Below, one piece after another: positions 38,198 to 46,003 of a stretch of DNA of 64,000 bases (the stretch's first letter is position 1; each line of letters begins with the position of its first letter). The notes under the pieces were generated by a model. The model was not told the origin of the DNA, ran no database searches, and worked only from the letters and a program-made list of their open reading frames with translations. Position numbers and translations under genes: made by a program. Location of the stretch: assembly GCA_040902105.1 (NCBI GenBank), contig JBBDXW010000041.1:62001-126000 (forward strand), written 5' to 3'. This DNA is from IDS-8 sp040902105 (GTDB lineage: Bacteria; Pseudomonadota; Gammaproteobacteria; Steroidobacterales; Woeseiaceae).

Positions 38198-38297
38198 GAA
38201 ATGCTCACCGGGGAGCTTCGGGGGTCCTTTTTCAGTCGCTCCACGAAATTCGCTTGGTGAAAAAGGACCCCCAAAGCTCCCCGGTGAGCATTTCCCA
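38198..38297. repeat. Palindromic element, copy 2 of the shared-loop family
   Basis: The left arm from about 38198 (GAAATGCTCACCGGGGAGC...) and the right arm ending near 38297 pair over about 37 bases with one mismatch. The inner 15 bases of each arm and the 23-base loop are identical to the copy at 26779. The outer 22 bases differ completely from that copy but are still self-complementary. It fills the gap between the convergent lysAC and hisE genes. Confidence 0.92.
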
Positions 38298-38318
38298 ACA
38301 ACCTGTGGAAGGCACCCT

Positions 38319-38642
38319 TTAGCGCTTGCTGGATGCGTGTCGCTGCTGCAGGATTGCCGTGACGTCCGCGAGGCGCATGCCTTTTGCGTTCAGCAGCACC
38401 AACAGGTGAAACAGCAGGTCCGCTGCTTCCTCGAGCTGCTCTGCGGTATCGCCCGCCGTGACCGCCAGCGCCAGTTCCACGGCTTCCTCTCCCAGTTTCT
38501 GCGCAAGCCGCTTGTCCCCGGCCGCGGCGAGTGATGCGACGTAGCTGTCCGGCGGTTGCTCGTTTATCCGTTGCCGGATGACGCCTTCGAGGATGGTGAG
38601 GAACGCCGTGCCCGCGGTGGCTGGTGCGTTGTCTTTGTCCAT
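38319..38642 (-). CDS. hisE: Phosphoribosyl-ATP pyrophosphatase
   Basis: A 107-residue MazG-type helical hydrolase for the second step of histidine synthesis. Visible are LGEEAVELALAVTAGD (the metal-binding EExxE-like helix) and LEEAADLLFHLLVLLNAKG. It is a stand-alone HisE: the fused HisI (AMP cyclohydrolase) half found in enteric and Xanthomonas HisIE is absent, and only 12 bases separate it from hisF. It is the last gene of the his operon. Confidence 0.94.
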   Translation of the reverse strand: MDKDNAPATAGTAFLTILEGVIRQRINEQPPDSYVASLAAAGDKRLAQKLGEEAVELALAVTAGDTAEQLEEAADLLFHLLVLLNAKGMRLADVTAILQQRHASSKR

Positions 38643-38654
38643 AGCCGTTGTTTC

Positions 38655-39422
38655 CTACAGCCGCATGTCGACGGCGTGCGCCGCAAGGAAATGCTTCAGT
38701 TCGCCAATCACGATGTCGCCGCTGTGAAAGACACTGGCAGCGAGTGCGCCGTCGACGCGGGCTTCGTTGAATACCTCCAGGAAATGTTCATTGCTTCCCG
38801 CGCCGCCGGACGCAATCAATGGCACGTTGCTGTGCTGCCGTGCTGCGGCAAGCTGACGGCAGTCGTAGCCTTGCCGCACGCCGTCCTGGTTCATGCAATT
38901 GAGCACGATTTCGCCGGCGCCGCGATCCTGTACCTCGCGAATCCATTGCATCGTTTGCCGCTGCGCCGGAGCGGCTCTATCCGGGTCACCGGTCATGCCG
39001 TACACCTGATAACAACCCGCTTCCTCGCGGCTGTCTACGCCAACGACCACGCACTGCGCGCCGAATCGTTTTGCCAGCTCCGAGATCAGCGCCGGATTCT
39101 CCAGGGCCGGCGAGTTGACGGACACTTTGTCCGCGCCTTTGTTCAACACGTCTTCAGCGTCGGCGATGCTGCGAATACCGCCGGCAACGCAGAAAGGAAT
39201 ATCGAGCACGGCAGTGACGCGGCCTACCCAGTCGCGGTCGACGGAACGACCGTCCGGACTCGCAGTAATATCGTAAAACACCAGTTCGTCCGCGCCTTCG
39301 CGGCAATAGCGCTCCGCGAGTTCCACGATTTCCCCGACCACGCGGTGGTTGCGGAAGCGGACGCCTTTGACAACCCGGCCGTCGCGTACGTCGAGGCAGG
39401 GAATTATTCGTTTCGCGGGAAT
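38655..39422 (-). CDS. hisF: Imidazole glycerol phosphate synthase subunit HisF, probable ATT start
   Basis: A 255-residue beta-alpha barrel cyclase (258 in E. coli) that uses ammonia from HisH. Signatures are AKRIIPCLDVRDGRVVKGV, DELVFYDITASPDGRS, CVAGGIRSIADAEDVL and the catalytic aspartates (CLDV; NCMNQDGVRQGYD). The family N-terminus is M-x-AKRIIPC. Here that Met position is an ATT codon (39422-39420), with GAGGAG eight bases ahead. The nearest ATG is at 39488, inside hisA, and would add 22 unrelated residues. ATC at 39425 is a second option. It overlaps hisA by 19 bases. Confidence 0.9.
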   Translation of the reverse strand: MPAKRIIPCLDVRDGRVVKGVRFRNHRVVGEIVELAERYCREGADELVFYDITASPDGRSVDRDWVGRVTAVLDIPFCVAGGIRSIADAEDVLNKGADKVSVNSPALENPALISELAKRFGAQCVVVGVDSREEAGCYQVYGMTGDPDRAAPAQRQTMQWIREVQDRGAGEIVLNCMNQDGVRQGYDCRQLAAARQHSNVPLIASGGAGSNEHFLEVFNEARVDGALAASVFHSGDIVIGELKHFLAAHAVDMRL

Positions 39423-40147
39423 GATGAAATCTCCTCGTCCCTGATTCGTCCATCGAGCAGCGCGCGCCCGGTGATCGCCGCCGAACAACCGAGCCCGCGC
39501 AGTGTCCGGAGATCGCCGATATGCCGTACTCCGCCGGATGCCTGCAGTTCGAGGTCCGGATAGCGACGCAGGATGTCGCGATAGAGCGCAGCGTTCGGTC
39601 CGGCGCAGGTGCCGTCAACGCCGATATCCGTGCACAGCACGTGACTCAAGCCATTGCCACAGTAGCCGTCGAGGCATTCCCAGAGCGTGATTTCCGTGGA
39701 TCGGGTCCAGCCGTGGGTGGCGAGCAAGGGAGTTCCATGGTCGTCTGCACGCACATCCAGCGCGAGCACGATGCGGTCGGATCCGAACTCCTCCAGCCAG
39801 CCCAGAACGGCCCACGGTTCTGTAACCGCAAGGCTTCCGATCACGCAGCGCGATACGCCCGCGTCGAGCCAGTTCGCAATGGTCTCGCGGCTGCGAATTC
39901 CGCCGCCGAGTTGCACCGTCAGTTCGGCTGCGTCCGTGATACTCGACACGATCTCGTGATGCCGTTGCACGCCTGTCAATGCCCCGTCCAGGTCGACCAG
40001 GTGCAAATGGTCAAAGCCGAGCTCCCGGTAACGATGCGCAACCTCGACCGGCGCATCGCCGTAGTCCGTCTGCCTGCCGAAATCGCCCTGAACGAGCCGC
40101 ACGCATCTGCCATCTTTCAGATCGAGAGCCGGAATCACCACCATCAT
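39404..40147 (-). CDS. hisA: ProFAR isomerase HisA
   Basis: A 247-residue beta-alpha barrel isomerase. The two catalytic aspartates lie in VIPALDLKDGRCVRLVQGD and VLCTDIGVDGTCAGPN; the phosphate sites are LGGGIRSRETIANWLDAG and ASGGVRHIGDLRTLRG. The start overlaps the hisH stop as ATGA, and its 3' end overlaps hisF. Confidence 0.96.
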   Translation of the reverse strand: MMVVIPALDLKDGRCVRLVQGDFGRQTDYGDAPVEVAHRYRELGFDHLHLVDLDGALTGVQRHHEIVSSITDAAELTVQLGGGIRSRETIANWLDAGVSRCVIGSLAVTEPWAVLGWLEEFGSDRIVLALDVRADDHGTPLLATHGWTRSTEITLWECLDGYCGNGLSHVLCTDIGVDGTCAGPNAALYRDILRRYPDLELQASGGVRHIGDLRTLRGLGCSAAITGRALLDGRIRDEEISSFPRNE

Positions 40148-40743
40148 TGCATCGCCATGAAATTGGCGAGCAGTCTCGCGCCGGCACCTGCCGAGCGTTC
40201 GGGGTGGAACTGCGTTGCGCAGAAGTTCCGCTCCGAGGCTATTGCCGTCAGGGGTCCTTTGTGCGTGGCCGTCGCCACGGTAAATTCAGCAACCGCGAGC
40301 GCGTAGCTGTGCACGAAATAGAAGTGACTGCCATTCGCGATGCCCTCGAACAGTGCATGTTCCCTGACGGGCGTAACCGGACACCAGCCCATGTTCGGAA
40401 CGGGTGAGAGGGGCGATGCCTCGAGTTTACGTGCGGTGCCGGGAATGACTCCAAGGCATTCGGCGTCATCCTCTTCCGATCGTTCCGCCAGCAGCTGCAG
40501 GCCGAGGCAGATTCCGAGTACGGGCTGCGTCAGTCCGCGCAGTACCGTCGTGAGGTGATTTTCATGCAGGGTTTGCATCGCGTCTGCGGCGGCGCCGACG
40601 CCCGGCAGGATAACGTGACTCGAGGATTCGATCGTCGCGGCGTCGGCGGTCAGAACGCAGCGAACACGCAGTCGCTCGAGCGCGCAGGTCAGCGACGCAA
40701 TGTTGGCGCCGCCGCTGTCGACGATCGCAACGCAAGGTTTCAG
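40144..40743 (-). CDS. hisH: Imidazole glycerol phosphate synthase subunit HisH, probable CTG start
   Basis: A 199-residue class I glutaminase. The oxyanion and nucleophile motifs are ILPGVGAAADAMQ and VLGICLGLQLLAERS (Cys nucleophile); the His-Glu of the triad are in CATQFHPERSAGAG. The conserved start (xxCVAIVDSGGANIAS) has no ATG, GTG or TTG near. CTG at 40743-40741 overlaps the hisB stop as CTGA and has AAGGGAG seven bases ahead, exactly where an ATGA junction would be expected. The open frame further upstream is only a shadow of hisB. Confidence 0.9.
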   Translation of the reverse strand: MKPCVAIVDSGGANIASLTCALERLRVRCVLTADAATIESSSHVILPGVGAAADAMQTLHENHLTTVLRGLTQPVLGICLGLQLLAERSEEDDAECLGVIPGTARKLEASPLSPVPNMGWCPVTPVREHALFEGIANGSHFYFVHSYALAVAEFTVATATHKGPLTAIASERNFCATQFHPERSAGAGARLLANFMAMQ

Positions 40744-41813
40744 CTCAATACTCCCTTGGTCGACGGCATGGCCTCGCCCTCGCGCCGGATTGCCTGCCGC
40801 AAAGCGCGCCCCACGGCTTTGAAGCAGGCTTCGACCATGTGGTGCGTATTCTCGCCGTGGACCTCGACGTGCAATGCGGCCCCCAGCGACTCCGCGAATG
40901 AACGAAAGAAGTGCGGCACCAGTTCGGTCGGCAGCGCGCCGACGTGGTCGCGCGGGAAGCGGCCGTCGAAGGCGAACCATGCGCGGCCGGAAAGGTCGAG
41001 CGTTACTTTGGCTTCGCTCTCATCCATCGGCAGGACGAAACCGTATCGGCCAACGCCGCGCTTGTCGCCCAATGCGGTGCGCATGGCGTTGCCGAGGCAA
41101 ATCGCCGTGTCCTCGACCGTATGGTGCTCGTCGACGTCGAGGTCTCCGCCACATTCGAGCCGCAGGCTGAAGCCGCCGTGCTTCGCGATCTGCTCCAGCA
41201 TGTGATCGTAAAAACCGATCCCGGTGTCGGCCACGATGGGAGCGTCGGCATCCAGGTTGACTGTGGCGCGAATGCGCGTTTCGCGCGTCTCGCGCACAAC
41301 CGAGGCAAGGCGGGCGCCGGACGTCAGTGCTTCCACGATGCCTGGCCAGCTCTGTTCGTAGCCGTCGGCGGGGCGTACCAGCAATCCCCGGACCCCGATG
41401 TTCGAAGCAAGCTCAAGATCCGTCTCGCGGTCCCCGATGACCGCACAATGCGCCAGGTCGAGGGTCATTTCGGCGAGATAGCGCGTCAGCAGGCCGGCAG
41501 CCGGCTTGCGGCAGCCGCAGCCGTCTTCGGCACGATGGGGGCAGATGAAAATGCGGTCGAACGTGATCCCCTGCGACCGGAACAGCGCCAGGATGTGATT
41601 GTGACAGCGATCGAACGAGTCTTTTGGAAACGTGTCGGAGCCAAGCCCATCCTGATTGGTGACCATCACAAAACGAAAGCCGTTGTTCTTCAAGCGAGTC
41701 AACGCAGGCATCACATGTTCAACGAGCCGAATTTTTTCGAGCGCGTCGACCTGATTGTCCGGCGGCTCCTCAATCAACGTGCCGTCCCGGTCGATAAAAA
41801 GGACTTTTTCCAT
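40740..41813 (-). CDS. hisB: Bifunctional histidinol-phosphatase / imidazoleglycerol-phosphate dehydratase
   Basis: A 357-residue fusion as in enterics (355). Residues 1-165 are the HAD phosphatase: VLFIDRDGTLIEEP and the zinc loop CPHRAEDGCGCRKP, then VIGDRETDLELA. Residues 166-357 are the dehydratase with its two metal-binding repeats, FYDHMLEQIAKHGGFS with DEHHTVEDTAICLG, and HFFRSFAESLG with ENTHHMVEACFKAVGRAL. I start it at the ATG 41813, one base after the hisC stop. Confidence 0.96.
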   Translation of the reverse strand: MEKVLFIDRDGTLIEEPPDNQVDALEKIRLVEHVMPALTRLKNNGFRFVMVTNQDGLGSDTFPKDSFDRCHNHILALFRSQGITFDRIFICPHRAEDGCGCRKPAAGLLTRYLAEMTLDLAHCAVIGDRETDLELASNIGVRGLLVRPADGYEQSWPGIVEALTSGARLASVVRETRETRIRATVNLDADAPIVADTGIGFYDHMLEQIAKHGGFSLRLECGGDLDVDEHHTVEDTAICLGNAMRTALGDKRGVGRYGFVLPMDESEAKVTLDLSGRAWFAFDGRFPRDHVGALPTELVPHFFRSFAESLGAALHVEVHGENTHHMVEACFKAVGRALRQAIRREGEAMPSTKGVLS

Positions 41814-41814
41814 G

Positions 41815-42885
41815 TCAGTACTGCTCCACGACCGTTCCGAGAGCCGCGAGCAGCAGGTCGTTCTCACCCGGTTTACCGACCGTGATGCGCGCGCAGTTTC
41901 GAAGCGCGGCCTCGTGCGCGAACTCGCGGATGAGAATGTGCTTGTCGCACAGCCGGGCCGAGACAGAGGACAGGTTGCGGAATTTCACGAGCAGAAAGTT
42001 GCTTCGGCTCGGCCAGATTTTCACGACCTCGGGACATAAGAGCAGGGCGTCCCGCATCCGGGTCCGTTCCCGGAGAATGCGCTGCATGATGTCACGCGAG
42101 GCTTGCAGGTTTTCCGGCGACAGAGTGCGGAGCACGCAGTCGACGACCGGCGTTGCCAGCGCGTAGGGGGCAAGTATTCCGTCCAATATCCGGATCACCG
42201 GCTCAGGCGCCAGTACCGCACCGCAGCGTGCGCCCGCAAGCGACAGCGCTTTCGACAGTGTGCGCAGGACGACGAGATTCTCGTGGCTGCCCAGCAATGC
42301 CGTAACCGAGGGCGCCTCGCTGAATTCTGCATAGGCTTCATCTACAACGATCAGCGAGCGGTTCTTGCGAGCTTCGGCGAGTTCGCGAATGAATGACTGC
42401 GGCACGACCCCGCCGGTTGGATTGTTCGGCGAACAGACGAAGATCAGCTTTGTTGTCGCTGTGCATTTGTCGAGGACGCCAGCGACGTCGAGGGCGAAGT
42501 CTCGTTCAGCAAGCAACGGCGCCTCAACGGTCTGCGCGCCCTGAATGTCGGCGTAGACGCGATACATCCCAAAGGTCGGCGGCGAAATGACGACGTTGTC
42601 GGCACCGGCGCGACAGAATGCGCGGATCAGGAGATCGATCGCTTCGCTGCTGCCGCGTGTCGCGAGCACCATACCCGCCGCAACGCCGTAATGCGCGGCG
42701 AGTTGCAGGTGCAACCGAATCGGGCGGATTTCCGGATATCGATTGAGTTCTCCATTGCCGCCGTCGTTGCCTGGCGGCCAGGGCGCCTCGTTTGCGTTAA
42801 GCCGCACGTTCCCGAGTACCTGCGTCGCCGTTTCATATGGGCGCAGATTGCGAATTTCGGCACGCGCGAGCAGTGCGGCGGTCAT
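41815..42885 (-). CDS. hisC: Histidinol-phosphate aminotransferase
   Basis: A 356-residue fold-type I aminotransferase: VRLNANEAPWPPGNDGG near the start, VCSPNNPTGGVVPQS, IVVDEAYAEFSEA, and the PLP lysine in LRTLSKALSLAGARCGAVLA. The ATG at 42885 overlaps the hisD stop (ATGA); the long open frame upstream of it is antisense-like noise within hisD. Confidence 0.96.
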   Translation of the reverse strand: MTAALLARAEIRNLRPYETATQVLGNVRLNANEAPWPPGNDGGNGELNRYPEIRPIRLHLQLAAHYGVAAGMVLATRGSSEAIDLLIRAFCRAGADNVVISPPTFGMYRVYADIQGAQTVEAPLLAERDFALDVAGVLDKCTATTKLIFVCSPNNPTGGVVPQSFIRELAEARKNRSLIVVDEAYAEFSEAPSVTALLGSHENLVVLRTLSKALSLAGARCGAVLAPEPVIRILDGILAPYALATPVVDCVLRTLSPENLQASRDIMQRILRERTRMRDALLLCPEVVKIWPSRSNFLLVKFRNLSSVSARLCDKHILIREFAHEAALRNCARITVGKPGENDLLLAALGTVVEQY

Positions 42886-44222
42886 CGGCGGCTCGCCACG
42901 CTCGCAGGCGCCGTTACGCGGCGGCTGATTGCCGCGGCATGCGCATCGAGCCCTTCCAGGTTCGCCAGCTCGATGATTGCCGCGGAAATCGAAGTAAGCC
43001 CGTCTTCGGTGAGCTCCTGGACGGTCATCTGACGCATGAACTGATCGACGCTCAGGCCGCTGGAGCTCCGGGCCTGCCCACTGGTCGGCAATACATGGTT
43101 TGTGCCGCTGCAATAATCGCCGGCGGATTCGGGCGACCAGGGCCCGAGAAACACCGAGCCGGCGTTGCGGATCATCGGCAGCAGGCCGCGCGGGTCCGAC
43201 GTATGAAGAATAAGGTGTTCCGGCGCATAGGTGTTGCTTATCTCCGCGGCTTCGGCAATGTCGTCCGCAACGATGAAACGGCTTTTCTCGAGCGCCGCCA
43301 ACGCAATCGATCGGCGCCGGAGCAGGGGCAGCTGGGCCGCGACCTGGTCGGCCACCCGGCGTGCCAGCCTGGCGTCGGTGGCGACGAGTAAAACCTGGGA
43401 ATCGTCGCCGTGCTCCGCCTGTGACAGGAGATCTGCGGCAATAAACCCGGCATTGGCCTGCGCATCCGCGATTACCAGGACTTCGGACGGGCCGGCGAGC
43501 ATATCGATCGCGGGTCCGTCCGCGTCGGCGGCGGCCATGGACTTTGCAGCCGTCACCCAGGCGTTCCCGGGTCCGAATATCTTGTCGACTTTCGGCACCG
43601 TGTCCGTGCCAAATGCCATCGCGGCAATAGCCTGTGCACCGCCGATTTTGTAAATCTCGGTCACGCCGCCGCGTCGCGCCGCCGCGAGCACTGCTGCGTC
43701 GGCGCGTCCATCGGGGCGCGGCGGCGTGCACAGGACCCGTCGCCGGCAACCGGCGATGGCGGCCGGAACGGCAAGCATAACCGCGGTCGAAGGCAATGGC
43801 GCCGAACCCGCCGGGACATAAAGGCCGACGCAGTCGACAGGCCGGGGGACGCGTTCGCAACGGATGCCGGGCATTGTCTCGATCGAGTAAGCGGCCGGCC
43901 GCTGTGGTTCATGAAAACGTCGAACATTGTCGATTGCCAGCTCGATGGCCGCGATTGCGGAAGCGGAGAGTGCTCCTTCGGCTTCGGCAAATTCCGCATC
44001 GCTGACACGAAAGCGATCGGGAACGGCACCGTCAAAGCGACGCGTCAGCTCGACCAGGGCGGTGTCACCGTGCTCCCGGACCTGGCGGAGGATATCCCGG
44101 ACAGCACTTTGCAGCGCAGTATCGGCAAGGATCGCTGAACGTTCGAGGATGCGTTCGCGAGCTGCAACCGAGAGCGCACTCCACCTATGGATTTCGACAG
44201 TCAACGGACGCATACCGGTCAA
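42882..44222 (-). CDS. hisD: Histidinol dehydrogenase
   Basis: A 446-residue zinc enzyme for the last two steps. Signatures are RPVDCVGLYVPAGSAPLPST, IYKIGGAQAIAAMAFGTD, DKIFGPGNAWVTAAK, IDMLAGPSEVLVIAD, LLSQAEHGDDSQ and the catalytic histidines in NTYAPEHLILHTSD. ATG 44222 and 44213 are both possible. It is the second enzyme gene of the operon. Confidence 0.96.
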   Translation of the reverse strand: MTGMRPLTVEIHRWSALSVAARERILERSAILADTALQSAVRDILRQVREHGDTALVELTRRFDGAVPDRFRVSDAEFAEAEGALSASAIAAIELAIDNVRRFHEPQRPAAYSIETMPGIRCERVPRPVDCVGLYVPAGSAPLPSTAVMLAVPAAIAGCRRRVLCTPPRPDGRADAAVLAAARRGGVTEIYKIGGAQAIAAMAFGTDTVPKVDKIFGPGNAWVTAAKSMAAADADGPAIDMLAGPSEVLVIADAQANAGFIAADLLSQAEHGDDSQVLLVATDARLARRVADQVAAQLPLLRRRSIALAALEKSRFIVADDIAEAAEISNTYAPEHLILHTSDPRGLLPMIRNAGSVFLGPWSPESAGDYCSGTNHVLPTSGQARSSSGLSVDQFMRQMTVQELTEDGLTSISAAIIELANLEGLDAHAAAISRRVTAPASVASRR

Positions 44223-44246
44223 GCAAAACGCTCCAGCTAAAGTTTT

Positions 44247-45149
44247 TCAGGACAGCATTTTTTCAACCGGCAACACGAGCAGTGAACTTGCGCCGGCATC
44301 TTTAAGATTCTCGAGCGTTTCCCAGAAGACATTCTCGCGACACACTGCGTGCACCGCGACCTTGTCGCCTTGTCCGTCGAGGGGAATTACCGTGGGATAC
44401 TCGGAGCCCGGCAGGAGCGCCGCGATCCGAGCGAGCGCCGAACGCGGAGCGTGCAACATGATGTACTTGCTTTCGCGAACCTGCAGCACGCCATTGAGCC
44501 GCTGCAGGATGCGGGTCACCCAATCCTGCTTTGACGCATCGAGCGCAGCGCGTGTCTGGATGACGATCGCTTCGCTCTCCAGAACTGTCTGTACTTCCCG
44601 CAGCTGGTTCGCGGCCAGTGTGGCGCCGGTCGATACCAGGTCGCAGATGAAATCCGCTTTGCCGAGCTTCGGTGCGATCTCCACTGCGCCAGAGAAAAAA
44701 ACGATCTCTGCATCGATGGAATGCTGCCGCAGAAAATCCGTCAGGATCGCGACATAACTCGTGGCGATGCGCTTGTTCTGCAGGCTTGCGGGGCCGTCGA
44801 ACGGCATCCCTTCCGGTGCGGCAACAGACAGACGGCAATGACCGAAGTCGAGTTCGTAAACCTGATCGAACATCGCGTTCTGGCCGTCGTCGCGCATGCG
44901 TAAGCGTTTTTCCTGCACCGTGTTCAGGCCGACAATGCCGAGATCGCAGACGTCGTCGCCGACAAGACCGGGGATGTCGTCGTCACGAACGAGCAGCAGA
45001 TCGACCGGCATGTTTTCGCCAAAGCAGAACAGCTGGTCTTTGCTTTGGGTAAATTTCAGGCCGCAACGCCTGAGCAGGTCCAGCGAGTGTTCGGTCAGTC
45101 GGCCGGACTTCTGCAGCGCAATCTTGATGCGCGGCTCTGCGATGCTCAT
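44247..45149 (-). CDS. hisG: ATP phosphoribosyltransferase (long form)
   Basis: A 300-residue HisG with its own C-terminal regulatory ACT-like domain (so no HisZ is needed), the committed step of histidine synthesis. Visible are IKIALQKSGRLTEHSLDLL, DLGIVGLNTVQE, RIATSYVAILTDFLRQHSID, DLVSTGATLAANQLREVQTV (the PRPP loop) and the regulatory end HAVCRENVFWETLENLKDAG. Feedback inhibition by histidine is known for this form. It follows the TrpR-like gene by nine bases. Confidence 0.96.
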   Translation of the reverse strand: MSIAEPRIKIALQKSGRLTEHSLDLLRRCGLKFTQSKDQLFCFGENMPVDLLLVRDDDIPGLVGDDVCDLGIVGLNTVQEKRLRMRDDGQNAMFDQVYELDFGHCRLSVAAPEGMPFDGPASLQNKRIATSYVAILTDFLRQHSIDAEIVFFSGAVEIAPKLGKADFICDLVSTGATLAANQLREVQTVLESEAIVIQTRAALDASKQDWVTRILQRLNGVLQVRESKYIMLHAPRSALARIAALLPGSEYPTVIPLDGQGDKVAVHAVCRENVFWETLENLKDAGASSLLVLPVEKMLS

Positions 45150-45158
45150 CGGAATTCC

Positions 45159-45497
45159 TTAATGGGATAGTCTTGCCTTGCGCGGCCGCTGCTTTTTCAC
45201 AGTCCGTTCGACAGCCGTTTCGTACCCACCGAACCCGCTGCTGAGAAACCGGGCGACTCGCCCGATCGTGGTAACGCTGACGCCGGTCAGGTCGTGGATC
45301 CGCCGATAGGGCAGGTCCTGCTGCAGCAATTGCACGACCTGCCAGCGATCTACCAGCGCCTGCAGTTCCGCCGGGGTACACAGGTCCATGAAAAAGTTGC
45401 GGCATTCCGCGATGTCCTTGAGGCAAATGACAGCCCGAAAAAGCGCGTCCTCGCTGCGTTTGCGGATGCTCTCGGATTCCTGGCGATTGGGTTTCAT
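45159..45497 (-). CDS. TrpR/YerC-like transcriptional regulator heading the his operon
   Basis: A 112-residue protein of the TrpR-like (YerC/YecD) family: helical core (ALFRAVICLKDIAECRNFFM, DLCTPAELQALVDRWQVVQL) and helix-turn-helix LPYRRIHDLTGVSVTTIGRV then ARFLSSGFGG. The tail is basic (TVKKQRPRKARLSH). It is first in the his operon, nine bases from hisG, and a TrpR-type operator lies 33 bases upstream of it. This supports autoregulation and control of histidine genes. The effector is unknown. Confidence 0.88.
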   Translation of the reverse strand: MKPNRQESESIRKRSEDALFRAVICLKDIAECRNFFMDLCTPAELQALVDRWQVVQLLQQDLPYRRIHDLTGVSVTTIGRVARFLSSGFGGYETAVERTVKKQRPRKARLSH

Positions 45498-45529
45498 CTT
45501 GGGCTTATACAGGTCAATGTATGTATTAA

Positions 45530-45557
45530 TGCGCTAGTACATTAGTACATTAGCGCA
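45530..45557. promoter_or_regulatory. TrpR-type operator ahead of the his operon
   Basis: TGCGCTA (45530-45536) and TAGCGCA (45551-45557) are exact inverted repeats around GTAC-ATTA-GTAC. The CTAGTAC half-site recalls the enteric trp operator core. It lies immediately upstream of the TrpR-like gene. Overlap with the promoter is likely, since a TATAAG occurs between it and the start codon. Confidence 0.6.
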
Positions 45558-45704
45558 GGGATTACAAGGATTGTGGTTTGTCTGGCCGGCACTGTTCATG
45601 ATCGGTTGAAGTGGGAGGTTGGCGGAGCCGTTGTGCCGATGATGAATAATGCCTCCGCCGCGGTTGCGGGCCGCGCGAGCGAGGCTTCGCCAACCATGAA
45701 AAAC

Positions 45705-45733
45705 TTGACCGGCAGAACGCAATGCCTCTAGAC
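45705..45733 (+). promoter_or_regulatory. Candidate promoter of the metB-metX transcript
   Basis: TTGACC (45705-45710), a 17-base spacer and a weak -10 CTAGAC (45728-45733). The predicted start near 45740 is exactly the first base of the riboswitch, which supports the choice despite the weak -10. Confidence 0.45.
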
Positions 45734-45740
45734 TTCTCGG

Positions 45741-45867
45741 GACTCATCGAGACCGGCTGAGGGAAAGGCCCAGTGAAGCCGGGGCAACCTTCAGGACTAA
45801 CCATCCTGAGACGGTGCCAACTCCTGCGGTGCAATCGGTTTGAACCGGGTGCATCCGAGAGATGAGT
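45741..45867 (+). promoter_or_regulatory. SAM-I (S-box) riboswitch
   Basis: P1 is ACTCATC (45742-45748) with GATGAGT (45861-45867). Inside are the conserved blocks CTGAGGGAAAGGCCCAGTGA (GGGA and GGCCC with GA), GAAGCCGGGGCAACC, GGTGCCAACTCCTGC and the closing CGAGAGATGAG. Order and spacing match the S-box aptamer. It is 137 bases upstream of metB, so SAM is expected to turn off metB-metX. No clear terminator follows. GAGTGTCG (45864-45871) can pair with CGACACCTC (45913-45921) in competition with P1. Confidence 0.9.
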
Positions 45868-46003
45868 GTCGTAGTAGCGCAAGTTTCAGTTGAATCGAAT
45901 TTGCGGTGGGCGCGACACCTCTCCTGGCGTTTTCGCGGGAATCCGATGAGAAGTACGGCGACGCAGGTCGTCAAACATTGGACAGGACGCGGAGACGCAA
46001 AAT

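Noticed and set aside
37525..38301. Open frame carrying a FHQANFVERLKKDP peptide, also seen at 26521-26883
   Set aside because: The shared peptide is just the translation of the palindromic element copies; the rest is antisense to lysAC or other sequence.
41815..43860. 681-codon frame as a fused hisC gene
   Set aside because: The first half is a shadow of hisD; the ATG at 42885 overlapping the hisD stop gives a normal 356-residue HisC.
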